This document shows positions 10,628 to 20,331 of a stretch of 64,000 nt of DNA, piece after piece; position 1 is the first letter of the stretch, and the number at the start of each line of letters is the position of its first letter. The notes below the pieces were generated by a model. It was not told where the DNA came from. It made no database searches and worked only from the letters and a program-made list of their open reading frames with translations. Position numbers and translations under genes: made by a program. Location: assembly GCF_040869045.1 (NCBI RefSeq), contig NC_090319.1, forward strand, positions 387,267,601 to 387,331,600, read 5' to 3'. Origin of the DNA: Eurosta solidaginis. Taxonomy: Eukaryota > Arthropoda > Insecta > Diptera > Tephritidae.

Positions 10628-11547
10628 ATGTACCGGAGCGACTCGGGATTTTTCCCGACCAAGGACTGTCATTTCAGTGTGACCCCATTTAATTTGTTTC
10701 GTCCCTCCCACAAATTGTCATCCTCCCAGCAGCTCCTTGCAGCAGGACTGCTACACATTCTCTTACTCCGGGAAGGTATCGAACCCAATCCGGGTCCGTC
10801 TCCTGACCCCGGTCCTGAGAAATGGTTTTGCTGCATTTGCCAGAAAAGAATCTTCTCTGTTCAGTGTGTCTCGTGCAAGGGATGGTTGCATCGGACAGGT
10901 TGTTCTGGGCTTGATCCCAAAACCCGACGTCCACGTAACTTTTATAAATCTTTTGTGGCTCCTTGCTGCTCACGCCCAAGGGCGTCCCGTTGTCTACGCC
11001 TAAGCGCCCCCCACTACCTTCCAGCAGCCTCGCTGCTCAGCAAGCCACAAGTACCCGCTGCTGCTCGCGCCCCACGGCGCCAACAACTCAAACAGCTGAT
11101 ACCACTCATAACTACTACCTTCGTAGTAGAGCTGGTAGCAATGCTGAGCATCAGCCCCTGCCCCCGTCTTCGTCTCCCCCCCTCTTTTCTGGCAGCAATC
11201 GTGCAGGTCAGGGAAACAGACTCTTAGTCCCTACCTCCGTTTGCACCGTCTGCCAGCACAGAATATATAGGTTTGCGACATCCGCTCAATGCAGCTCCTG
11301 CCTTGGGTGGTGCCACTTTCCTAGATATTCTGGTCTCTGCGACGGCAACCCCTCGACGGGTTTCATCGCGCCATGTTGCCAGGTCGCAAACCCAAATCAT
11401 CCGGGTACCCCAATGCTTGCCCAAGGGCACCCAGCCCCAAGGCCACAACAGCAATTGCGTCCTGGCCTTCCACAACCTAGGCGTAGTCACCCGTCACTTA
11501 CCCCTAGAGTGGCGGCATCACCCCTCATGCACTTCAGAATTCTGTAG
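10628..11547 (+). pseudogene. LINE-A ORF1: 2A-like motif and two PHD-like zinc fingers
   Basis: From ATG 10628 the protein carries a hydrophobic run (LLAAGLLHILLL) directly before REGIEPNPGP (10769-10798), which resembles a 2A ribosome-skipping motif. A finger follows: WFCCICQKRI, then QCVSCKGWLHRTGC. A second one, CTVCQHRIY with CSSCLGWCH, lies near 11233-11320 in the next frame, so a frameshift around 10990 splits the ORF. Between them is a Ser/Pro/Thr-rich linker. ORF1 proteins of LINEs bind their own RNA; PHD-like fingers in ORF1 are known in several CR1-type families. The C-terminal part is Pro/His/Gln-rich. Confidence 0.65.
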
Positions 11548-14324
11548 TTAAACTGTAATGGACTAACTGGGAAGATTACGGAGATAGTTGATTTCATGAA
11601 GCGGCACAACATCCGCATTGCTGCGATTCAAGAGACTAAACTCATAGCAAGATCTGCATTGCAGACCTGCTCTGGGTATAATGTCCACAGGAAAGACCGT
11701 GAGAGCGGAAATGGAGGCGGCCTCGCGTTTATTATACACCACTCTGTGCAATATTATATATTTGATCCTGGCATCGACCGCAGGGACAATGTCTTAGAAC
11801 GTCAAGGCCTATCTGTCCGGTCAGGCGATGCAAATCTAGAAATCATCAACATCTACATCCCTCCTGTCACCTGTTGCCCCAGGGCGGTATCCACCCTAAT
11901 ATCGAGGCCTTACTCACTGGCAACAATCGCATTATCTTAGGCGATTTCAATGCCCATCACGACCTATGGCATTCAAACTTGCGGGCGGACAGTAGGGGTG
12001 AGATGTTGGCGGATCAAATAGAAGAAACGACGTTCTGCACAATAAACGGAGACGCCCCCACACGTATGGTAGGAAGCTGTCATAGCTCGCCAGATATCTC
12101 AATCGTGAGCGCAGAACTCGTAAACTGCGTCAACTGGCAGCCGATGGTAACATTGGCATCCGACCACCTGCCCATACTTATTTCGTTCGAGCGTACCGCC
12201 GACTTCATCGTCACCGAAAAACGCACTTTCATAAACTTCAAAAAAGGAAAGTGGGAAGAATATAAATCTGCAACAGACAGCAGCTTTGCTGACCTCCCTA
12301 TCCCGACTGATGCCCGCCAATGGGAGCGTGCCTTCCGTAAGGTCATTGAATCCGCCAAAGACAAAGTTTCCATCGCCTTTGGTGATAAGGTGCTGTCGGA
12401 TGCGAAAAAATGCGCGAGCGCTTTCTGCCGACAATATATAATGCATCCTACGGTTGACAAAGATAGACGGAGAGCCAATAGACACGCACATAAACACAAA
12501 TTCAGCGCGTCACCAATCACCATCACCGCTAGAGAGGTTGAGGACGCCATTGGTCGCGCTAAACCATCCAAAGCAGTGGGCCCAGACGGCATAGCCATGC
12601 CGATGCTTAAAAACCTAGGGAAAGAGGGTTTCAAATATTTAGCGCATGTCTTCAACCAGTCTCTTTCCACCTTTGTCATACCCGAGAAATGGAAAATGGC
12701 CAAGGTGGTCCCGCTACTAAAGCCTGGGAAACCAGCTAACGTAGGTGAGTCATATCGTCCGATATCTCTCCTATCGCCAGTGGCAAAGACGCTTGAAGCC
12801 ATTTTGCTCCCTTATTTCCAAGCACATTTGCAGCTAGCCCCTCATCAGCATGGCTTCAGAAAACTCCTTAGCACTACCTCCGCGCTAAATGTCATTAGCA
12901 CCCAGATAAATTACAGTTTGAATCAATATCCCCACCATAGAACAGTACTCGTAGCGCTAGACCTATCAAAAGCCTTTGATACGATCAACCATGGCTCGTT
13001 ACTGCAAGACCTGGAAGGGTCTACCCTTCCCCCATGTCTTAAAAGGTGGACCGCAAATTATCTGGGTCGTCGGCAGGCATCGGTGCAATTCAGAAACGAA
13101 ACATCAAAACCAAGGAGAATTAAACAAGGGGTGCCACAGGGTGGTGTCCTATCCCCACTTTTGTTTAATTTCTACATATCTAAGCTACCTTCACCACCGG
13201 AAGGAGTCGCAATCGTTTCCTACGCCGATGACTGCACAATAATGGCCACAGGCCCAGGCCCAAAGATCGATGCGCTATGCAATAAAATAAACGGCTACCT
13301 CCCTGATCTCTCCAGTTTTTTCACCTCGCGAAACGCATTATCACCGATTAAGTCTTCCGCGACCTTATTTACAACATGGACGTCCCAAATGTCGACCATT
13401 TTGAACATCCACGTCGATGGCACTACGCTACCGACTGTCCTACACCCCAAAATCTTGGGTGTGACGTTTGATCAGGATCTACATTTTGGTGCGCACGCAA
13501 CTCCAATTGTTCCGAGAATTCAGAGCCGTAATAAAATCGTCAAATCCCTTGCTGGCAGTACCTGGGGCAAAGATAAAGAAACGCTCATGACCACATACAA
13601 AGCAATTAGCCAACCGATTACGTGCTACGCGTCACCCATATGGTCGCCAAGCCTAAAAACTACCCACTGGAAGAAACTACAGGCCTGCCAAAATACTGCT
13701 CTCAGAATCGCCACGGGCTGTCTTCTTATGTCCCCAGAACACCATCTGCATAATGAGGCGAGAATACTCCCCATCAGGGAGAGAAATGAGATGCTGACCA
13801 AACAGTTTCTGTTGAATACCCAGAAACCTGGGCATCCCAACAGACATCTGATTGACGAACCAGCACCGCCTAGGGGCCTAAGGAGTCATCTCCGTAAGCA
13901 TTTTGAGGAAATACGGCACCTGAGAACCCAGCCGTATGAAGCGAAAAAACACAAGCAGGTCCTTGGTGAACTCCATAGACAGGCGTCGGATCTTTATGTC
14001 GGGAATTGCCCGGTGAATCCAGTACTTGAAGAAAAATATCCAGAACTCGCGGAAGAGGAACGCATACTCCCCAGGGAAACGCGTGTCACTCTTGCTCAAC
14101 TTCGTTCTGGATACTGTAACAGGTTAAACTCTTACCTATCCAGAATCAACCCCGACATACAAAATGTATGCCCCGCTTGCAATGTGTCACCACATGACAC
14201 CAACCATCTCTTTAATTGTAATGTGGAACCAACGCCTCTAACACCCCTTTCCTTATGGTCCACCCCTGTTGAAACGGCAAGTTTCCTTGGACTCCCGTTA
14301 GAGGATATTGATGACAATTTGTGA
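11530..14324 (+). pseudogene. LINE-A ORF2: endonuclease and reverse transcriptase
   Basis: The start reads HFRIL-stop-LNCNGLTGKI, a TAG (11545-11547) where Gln is expected. Endonuclease motifs: AAIQETKL, GGGLAFIIHH, IINIYIPP, LGDFNAHHDLWHS, SPDISIVS, ASDHLPI. A frameshift near 11880 splits this domain. After VIESA the protein jumps to KDKVSIAFGDK, lacking the 89 residues present in the 19-20 kb copy. RT motifs: KPSKAVGPDGI, ESYRPISLLS, HGFRKLLST, ALDLSKAFDTIN, KQGVPQGGVLSPLLF, VSYADDCTIM, HPKILGVTFD. It ends with CPACNVSPHDTNHLFNC. The core RT residues are intact. Confidence 0.8.
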
Positions 14325-14374
14325 TCGGTCGCGGCTATTAGGTGGGGCGAGCATTGCTACAACAACAACAACAA

Positions 14375-14389
14375 CCACCTAACCTAACT
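14375..14389 (+). repeat. Right 15-bp target-site duplication of LINE-A
   Basis: CCACCTAACCTAACT, identical to 10588-10602, directly follows the (CAA)n tail. Confidence 0.75.
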
Positions 14390-14568
14390 TAGTCGGAAAT
14401 TTGTGCACTAAATTTTCGGGACGAATAGTGAGAGCCCTGCGGTTAACACCAAAACGAAACTATTTGGTGAAACTATTTTTTTTGAAACGGTCTAATGTAA
14501 GCTCTATTATTTTATAACATAGAAGTTTATTGCTCTAAAAAATGCATTGTCAAGTTCAATGCGTGTAA

Positions 14569-14570
<2 letters not shown>

Positions 14571-14622
<52 letters not shown>
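14571..14622. repeat. (TA)n microsatellite
   Basis: A run of TA dinucleotides with one interrupting TAC. It lies between the older LINE tail and the non-autonomous element at 14684. Confidence 0.9.
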
Positions 14623-14683
14623 GTTGCCTCACTTTAAAATCACTCAAAAAAAAAAAAAATCGTATCAATATAAAAAAGCACTC

Positions 14684-15080
14684 CCCCAGCGGGTTAGGGG
14701 GGGTCAGAATATACCCGCGGTAGGTATGCCTGTCGTAAGAGGCGACTAAAATACCAGATTCAAGGGGCTGTGTAGCGCAACCCTGCAGGTTGCCAGCGAA
14801 ACATATAGCTTCTCCAAACCCAATTGTCAACCTCACCTATCCGCGGCGAATCCTGTTTCACTAACAGACGAGGCTCTGGCGACCCTAAGCTCCTTATGGA
14901 ACTTGGGGTTGGGGAGGGAGGGGATGGCCTGAAGGTTTAATGTGGCCACATAAATCGTTCCCGAGATGGTCGGGCCAGCACCGGAGCGTACCGGATCTGT
15001 ATCCGGCAAAGGACCATCACATCGATAACATTCTCCAAAGCCTTCGGGGAGCAACCTTATCGCTACAACAACAACAACAT
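14684..15080 (+). mobile_element. Non-autonomous (CAA)n-tailed element, longest copy
   Basis: The sequence begins near CCCCCAGCGGGTTAGGGG, passes through GGTAGGTATGCCTGTCGTAA, a CAACCTCACCTATCCGCGG block and CCGGCAAAGGACCATCAC, and ends CGCTACAACAACAACAACA. Related copies lie at 15482-15655, 35405-35712 and 61695-62035, all on the plus strand. It has no ORF. The terminal GCTACAACAACAACAACAA equals the end of LINE-A, so LINE-A-type enzymes may have mobilised it. That link is inference. Confidence 0.6.
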
Positions 15081-15481
15081 TAAAATGTGCAGCTTCAAGT
15101 CGTGCCAGACAATCGCTCGTTTCCTATGAAATTCGCTATGGTTCATGCTCATTTGGTTCAAACGGCTGAGCTCTTAAGTATGAGCCCGATCTCTGCGCAC
15201 TGCTTAAGGATATGCCACTTATATTCCTGCGAGGAGGGGCCGCATCAACCAGGTGTTTATTGGAATTTAAACAGCCGATAAAGTGCTTTTTAAGAAACTC
15301 CATATTTGGGCTGTTCACAGCAGACCATCTGCAAAGAAAGTTATTGGGACTGCGATTGGAGCTGCGACTGAAATCAAACGTTGAAATTCCCATGCGCTCA
15401 TTGTGAACTCCAATCATATAAAGCCCCGTTAATAACCGAATAAAAATACCAAAAGAGAGACTTTTTAAATTAATCGGAAAC

Positions 15482-15655
15482 GGGATTTAAGGGGTTGTTA
15501 AATGCAATATAAAGTTATATAGCTTAACAGCTTCCTCCAGCAGAAGTGATTCTGGCGACCTCGCGTAACTAAGGGGCGCAGAAGTTCAATGTGGCTATAT
15601 CGAATCGTTTCTGAGATCCTTCTGAGTGTTAATCGTTACAACCTTAATGAGAAAT
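15482..15655 (+). repeat. Non-autonomous (CAA)n-tailed element, short decayed copy
   Basis: Shares AAGGGGTTGTTAAATGCAAT, a TTCTGGCGACCTCG block, AGAAGTTCAATGTGGC and CGAATCGTTTCTGAGAT with the 14684 copy. The 3' part is largely lost. Between 15081 and 15480 and from 15656 to 16210 there is only unrecognised intron sequence of the LRRC40-like gene. Confidence 0.5.
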
Positions 15656-16211
15656 CAAGCTCGAATCTTATCTATGACACCTTCTCATTCTACCCACCTT
15701 ACATGTGGATTTCAGTGCCCACTTCACATTAGTTTTAAATTAATACTAATACACAGCAGTATTTGCTCGCAGCTTAAGGTGATATTGAAATTTTGATATA
15801 CATACATATGTATACTAAAATTTTGAATTCCGGACCCTGCTAAAAAGCTATTAGTACATATATTTGTTTTTAATTACTGGTTGAGTGATGCGCTCCTTTT
15901 CGTAAATTTCTGACTTGGCTTAATATACTTCAATATAATATGCGACCGACTTTACAAAATGCCTACCATAAATAGTAAGTAATTAATCATTATGTGAACG
16001 TATGACGTACAATCGGCAGGGATAATTCCAATATATGTGTAGCGATAAACAACAAAACTTGCTCATTCGCGGGATGAGTTATTGGTTTTTATAATTAACC
16101 AAAATTAATAGCGCATGGACAATACTTATTCTTCTATGATTTTGTTCCTTGCAAAAGTTATCGATTGTGACCACACCATTACTGTTTTTATAGCAATTTT
16201 ATATCACTTAC

Positions 16212-16833
16212 CTGTGGTTAAACCTTTGCCACTTAGCTGCAAGGCGCCCGTTTTGCGTGCCTGTTTTAGTAAATGCTTCGGCAATGCATTTTCATCTTCT
16301 GTTTTATCTCTTTTATGGAATAACGGATTCAATTGGCCCAACCGCGAGCGCACGCGACGTGTACGAGATGTAGAATTATTGATGGAGTGCATCGAATTAG
16401 TGGTGGATGTAGTGGCATCAACACCAGTTGTACCACCACCACTGCCACCACCATTCAGTCTTTCGCTGCTCATTGGATTAAAATATTGCGCTGAACTAAA
16501 ACAATTACTATTTCCAGCTGCTATATCAATATCTTGATCCAAAGGAGGCCAATTTGTGTTTGGCAATCGTAAGAAATTGTTGAAGTTGTAGTTTGTATTG
16601 GAGCCGGATAGGTCGTTGGACGGCTCATTCTCTATGCTACTGAATAAATGGAATAATGGATTGTTAGCATTACTGTTGCTGGTAGTGTTGTTGCCCTGTT
16701 GGTGAGGACAATTGTCAGGGTTAAGAGGTGAAAAATCCAGATAGTTCTCTTGACTAATGCAGCGATAATAGGATGGATAATTGCGGCAACTGTAAATGGA
16801 GGCCGATTTAAGTAATGCTGCATTGCATTGCAT
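16212..16833 (-). CDS. LRRC40-like leucine-rich-repeat protein, first coding exon
   Basis: The minus-strand ATG at 16833 (MQCNAALLKSAS) is the first Met after an in-frame TAA three codons upstream. The exon runs 207 codons plus one base to a consensus donor, ACAG|GTAAGTG. The last residues, ALPKHLLKQARKTGALQLSG, match the start of animal LRRC40, and KGLTT joins VPEQIY of exon 2 in phase. The first 150 or so residues are an Asn/Ser/Thr/Gly-rich low-complexity extension (QQGNNTTSNSNANN, GGGSGGGTTG) with a basic SRTRRVRSRLGQLNPLF segment; vertebrate LRRC40 has only a short leader here. Upstream, an E-box (CAGCTG, 17138-17143) could belong to the promoter; no TATA box is evident. Confidence 0.7.
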
Positions 16834-17424
16834 GAACAATTCTTATAAAAACAAATATATAAACATTACCGAAGTAATCAATTACAGTGTGCACCATTTC
16901 AAGTGCCCCGAAATTGCGTTGCTTAGGCGTGTTGTGTGCCCCCCAAAAGCGGAGCGTCTTATAAGCAGTTTGACTGACTACTTACTTAGATTTGTTATTA
17001 TTGTTTTAACGGCTTTCGGCACTTGTTTTATTATTGATTTACCTAGTTGTTTTTGTTTTCATTTATTATTTCATTCGGTTTTAATTGTTTTATGACTAAT
17101 ATAACGTGTTTTTGTTTGATTGTTCATTATTTGGAACAGCTGATCGAGTTATTGGTTTACGAATGAGCAGGAAAAGCATAAAAAATGTTGGCGAGAAAGC
17201 GAGAAAAAAGTTCAAAAGTTAAATTAACATAAAGCTGTAACTAACAGTGAACTTTATAAAATTGGAAGCAGATATGCAGAGCTTTTAAATAGTGGGAAAG
17301 GCTTTAAGTTAAAATCAGCTTTTTTCATCTATGGTAAATAAAATGGTGAAAATAAAGTATTTACCATGCATGGTGAAGATTAGAAAGCAGACAGTCGCTC
17401 AGAAAATGATGGCACCACTACGGT

Positions 17425-17832
17425 GTGGATTAAAGCGCCGGACTCTAAAGTGTCGAAGATTATCTGTAGGCCTTACATCCTTAGACTAAAAAAGTTGCTT
17501 CTATCATTAAAAAGAGAGGACTGTAGACTCATCCTGGGTATTCTGACTGGACACTGCCTTCTGCCGTCACATGCTTTTAAATTAGGCATGGTCAGTGATA
17601 ATCAGATGTAGAAAGTGCGGGTTGGAGGAGGAATCTATCGATAACATTTTACCAGCCTAAGACTCCACCTATTAGAAGTGATACAGCTGTCAGATCTAAA
17701 AGCAGCTAGTCGCATATATCCTAGATAGCTTCGGGTATTTGCCAAGAGGACGGATTTATTTTATAACATGCATAGCTCCTGGTTTTTATAGGGGTTTGGT
17801 CGTTAAATAAACTTCTGGTAACACTACGTACT
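17425..17832 (+). pseudogene. LOA-type LINE 3' fragment, left part
   Basis: Closely matches the end of the LOA LINE at 49700-50120: KVSKIICRPYILRLKKLLLS, then EDCRLILGILTGHCLLPSHA and the 3' UTR AACTTCTGGTAACACTACG. It carries a stop and small deletions after SDNQM and lacks most of the Cys-rich C-terminus. It is 5'-truncated. The missing UTR end continues at 19099 beyond the inserted I-like fragment. Confidence 0.75.
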
Positions 17833-19098
17833 CTTTTTTTTTTTTTGAGATTTGATATAATGGCTGGAACGTTTGATTCCACTGCCAGGTAATTCTTCAA
17901 AACTTGACAAATAATTCAAAAATATTATTGTAGAATTAGTTCTTGACAAAAATTCCAAGCTTGATATTCTTCTTGTAAATCTTCTTCCTTGTTTTTATAT
18001 CCGGGGCAAGTTGGTCATTTAATTTTTTAAATTATATGTATACGTGACCCGGTCTATGAAAAGGTGCTTCATTAAAGGAGTTAATCAATTGAGTTACTTT
18101 GGTAAGATTCATATTAATAAAAATATCATTTGAAGAAAAATTATTAATAAAAAGATCATATGAACTTCTAATCTTATTCAAAAAACGACAAACAAAAGTC
18201 TTATGATATACATCATCAATCAAACCACACCTACAATAAGGAGAACTGAAAACTCCAATTTTGTGTAGATATTATTTATCATATGTGTGACCAGTTAAAA
18301 TTCTGTTAATTCTTGTAATATCATAAGGAGACAAACTAATTTTACGAAACCAACAAAAGTTGTTCCTTATATTAAAAATGGATGCAAACAAATTTGGGTG
18401 ATCCTTTGAAAAATTTAAATAATTTGAAAAATTTAAATAAAAACCATCAAATTCATATTTCTTAAAATTTTTTGAGCCTCATCAACAGTGAATTTAACAT
18501 TTTTAAAAACACGATCATAAATAGCCTTTTTACTTAATTCATCAGCTTGGTCATTACCATAAATGCTAACATGACTAGGTGTCTAAATAAAATGTATGTT
18601 ATCAAATTTACTATCAATAATTTTCTTATGAATTCTAATAGCAATAGAATTAACAGTGTTATTATTTTTTAAAACTTGACATGAAACTAAACTATCAGTA
18701 AAAATAACTACATTAGAGCAATTATTAATAAAGGAAACATCAATAGCTTCTTCAATGGCTAACAATTCACCAAAAGAAGAAGAAGCTTTAAATGATAAAT
18801 TAAAACAAACTTCTAATCCATTATTTAAATAAAAAATTCCACAACCAGTGTTATCATCAGAAAGAGAAGCATCATCATAAAAAATTGAAAAATTACGAGA
18901 TTTATAATCATTTAAAATTTCATTATAATGACATTTAATAATATTATTTGGCAATAACGATTTTTTCATAGGTAAAGTTTTATCAATAATTAACAAATTC
19001 GATCGAGAGAAATCATGAATAATCATATCAATATTAACAAAAATTTACTTATATTCTTTATAAATAGAATAATAGCTAGAATTACAATTCATGTAATC
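17833..19098 (-). mobile_element. I-like LINE fragment with RNase H, 5'-truncated
   Basis: A T13 run at the plus-strand left end is its poly(A) tail. On the minus strand, 19026-18583 encodes an RNase H domain: NFSIFYDDASLSDDNTGCGI, FGELLAIEEAI, VVIFTDSLVS. It continues past a TAG (Trp expected) into TPSHVSIYGNDQADELSKKA. A CRCGLIDDVYHKTFVC zinc motif follows at about 18240-18190. RNase H plus this Cys-His motif is the I/R1/LOA layout. The fragment is very AT-rich in all codon positions, unlike the LOA sequence it interrupts. Confidence 0.7.
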
Positions 19099-19185
19099 AT
19101 TCAGTCTATGTGAAGTCATCATGGACCGGCCAGTTCAATCTAACGTACCCTACGGTTATAATTTACAACAGGGGTCGACCGCTAA
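19099..19185 (+). pseudogene. LOA-type LINE 3' UTR, right part
   Basis: TCAGTCTATGTGAAGTCATC and CCGGCCAGTTCAATCTAACG match the last 50 bases of the LOA LINE (50122-50170). This completes the copy begun at 17425. Confidence 0.65.
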
Positions 19186-20290
19186 TACGCGGAAATGGAG
19201 GCGGCCTCGCGTTTATCATACACCACTCTGTGCAATATCATATATTTGATCCCGACATCGGCCGCAGGGACAGTGTCTTAGAACGTCACGGCTTATCTGT
19301 CCGGTCACGCGATGCAAACCTAGAAATCATCAACATCTACATCCCTCCTGCCACATGTTGCCCAGTGGATACCGCCCTAATATCAGCGCCTTACTCACTG
19401 GCAATAATCGCATTATCTTAGGCGATTTCAAGGCCCATCACGATCTATGGCATTCAAACTTGCAGGCGTACAGTAGGGATGAGATGTTGGCGGATCAAAT
19501 AGAAGAAACGACGTTCTGCACTATAACCGGAGACGCCCCCACTCGTATGATAGGAAGCTGTCACAGTTCGCCAGATATATCAATCGTGAGCGCAGGACTC
19601 GTAAACTGCGTCAACTGGCAGCCGATGGTAACATTGGCATCCGACCACCTGCCTATACATGTTTCGCTCGAGCGTACCGCCGACTTCATTGTCACAGAAA
19701 AACGCACTTTCATAAACTTCAAACATGGAAAGTGGGACGAATACAAATCCTTTACAGACAACCGCTTTGCTGCCCTCCCTATCCCGACTGATGCTCGCCA
19801 AGGGGAGCGTGATTTCCGCAAGGTCATTGAATCCGCCTCGGCTCGCTTCATTCCCGCCGGTAGAATTCCCGAAATTCGGCCTCACTTTCCGGCGCAGGCC
19901 GGAAATTTAGTGCGAAAACGTGACCTTATAAGACAGCTCGCTCCCGGCGACCCCCAAATAAGGGATATAAACCAACGCATCAGATTGCTTGTGGATGAAC
20001 ACGAGCGGACGAGATGGGAGGAGCACCTAAGCGGTTGTAACCTCTGTACCGGTGTAGGTAAGCTTTGGTCCACCCTAAAGTCCCTATCGAATCCGTCAAA
20101 GCACAATGACAAAATTTCCATCACCTTTGGCGATAAAGTGCTGTCGGATGCGAAAAAATGCGCGAGAGCTTTTTGCCGACAAGGTATAATGCATTCTACG
20201 GTTGACAAAGTTAGATGGAGGGATAACAGGCACGCGCACAAATATAGATTCAGTGCGTCTCCAATTACCATCACCGCCAGGCTCGTCGAG
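19186..20290 (+). pseudogene. LINE-A second copy, ORF2 endonuclease and linker
   Basis: Begins inside the endonuclease (NGGGLAFIIHHSVQYHIFD), shows the same kind of frame break near TCCTGCCACATGTTGCCC, then reads LGDFKAHHDLWHS (Asn changed to Lys) through ASDHLPIH. It retains the linker region from SARFIPAGRIPEIRPHF to LSNPSKHN that the 10.6 kb copy lacks. It stops after ITITARLVER, just before the RT domain, where the hAT-like element begins. The active-site Asn to Lys change indicates a dead endonuclease. Confidence 0.75.
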
Positions 20291-20331
20291 AGAGAGGGGG
20301 AATGGGGGGATTCCCCCGGGACCGGGGTTTC

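Larger units (their letters stand above)
10603..14374 (+). mobile_element. LINE-A: non-LTR retrotransposon, nearly full length, defective
   Basis: The element runs from the left duplication (10588-10602) to a GCTACAACAACAACAACAA tail just before the right duplication. It has ORF1 with PHD-like fingers and ORF2 with an APE endonuclease, a reverse transcriptase and a terminal Cys-His motif, but no RNase H. A second, 5'-truncated copy lies at 19186-20290. Clade: a Jockey/CR1-superfamily or Ingi-like element; I cannot decide by eye. Defects are a stop at the start of ORF2, a frameshift near 11880, an ORF1 frameshift near 10990 and an 89-codon in-frame deletion. It is antisense to the LRRC40-like gene. 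Confidence 0.8.

Noticed and set aside
12080..12802. 240-codon minus-strand ORF
   Set aside because: Antisense shadow of the LINE-A ORF2 coding sequence; no recognisable motifs.
16115..16537. 140-codon plus-strand ORF
   Set aside because: Antisense of the Asn/Ser/Gly-rich first exon of the LRRC40-like gene.
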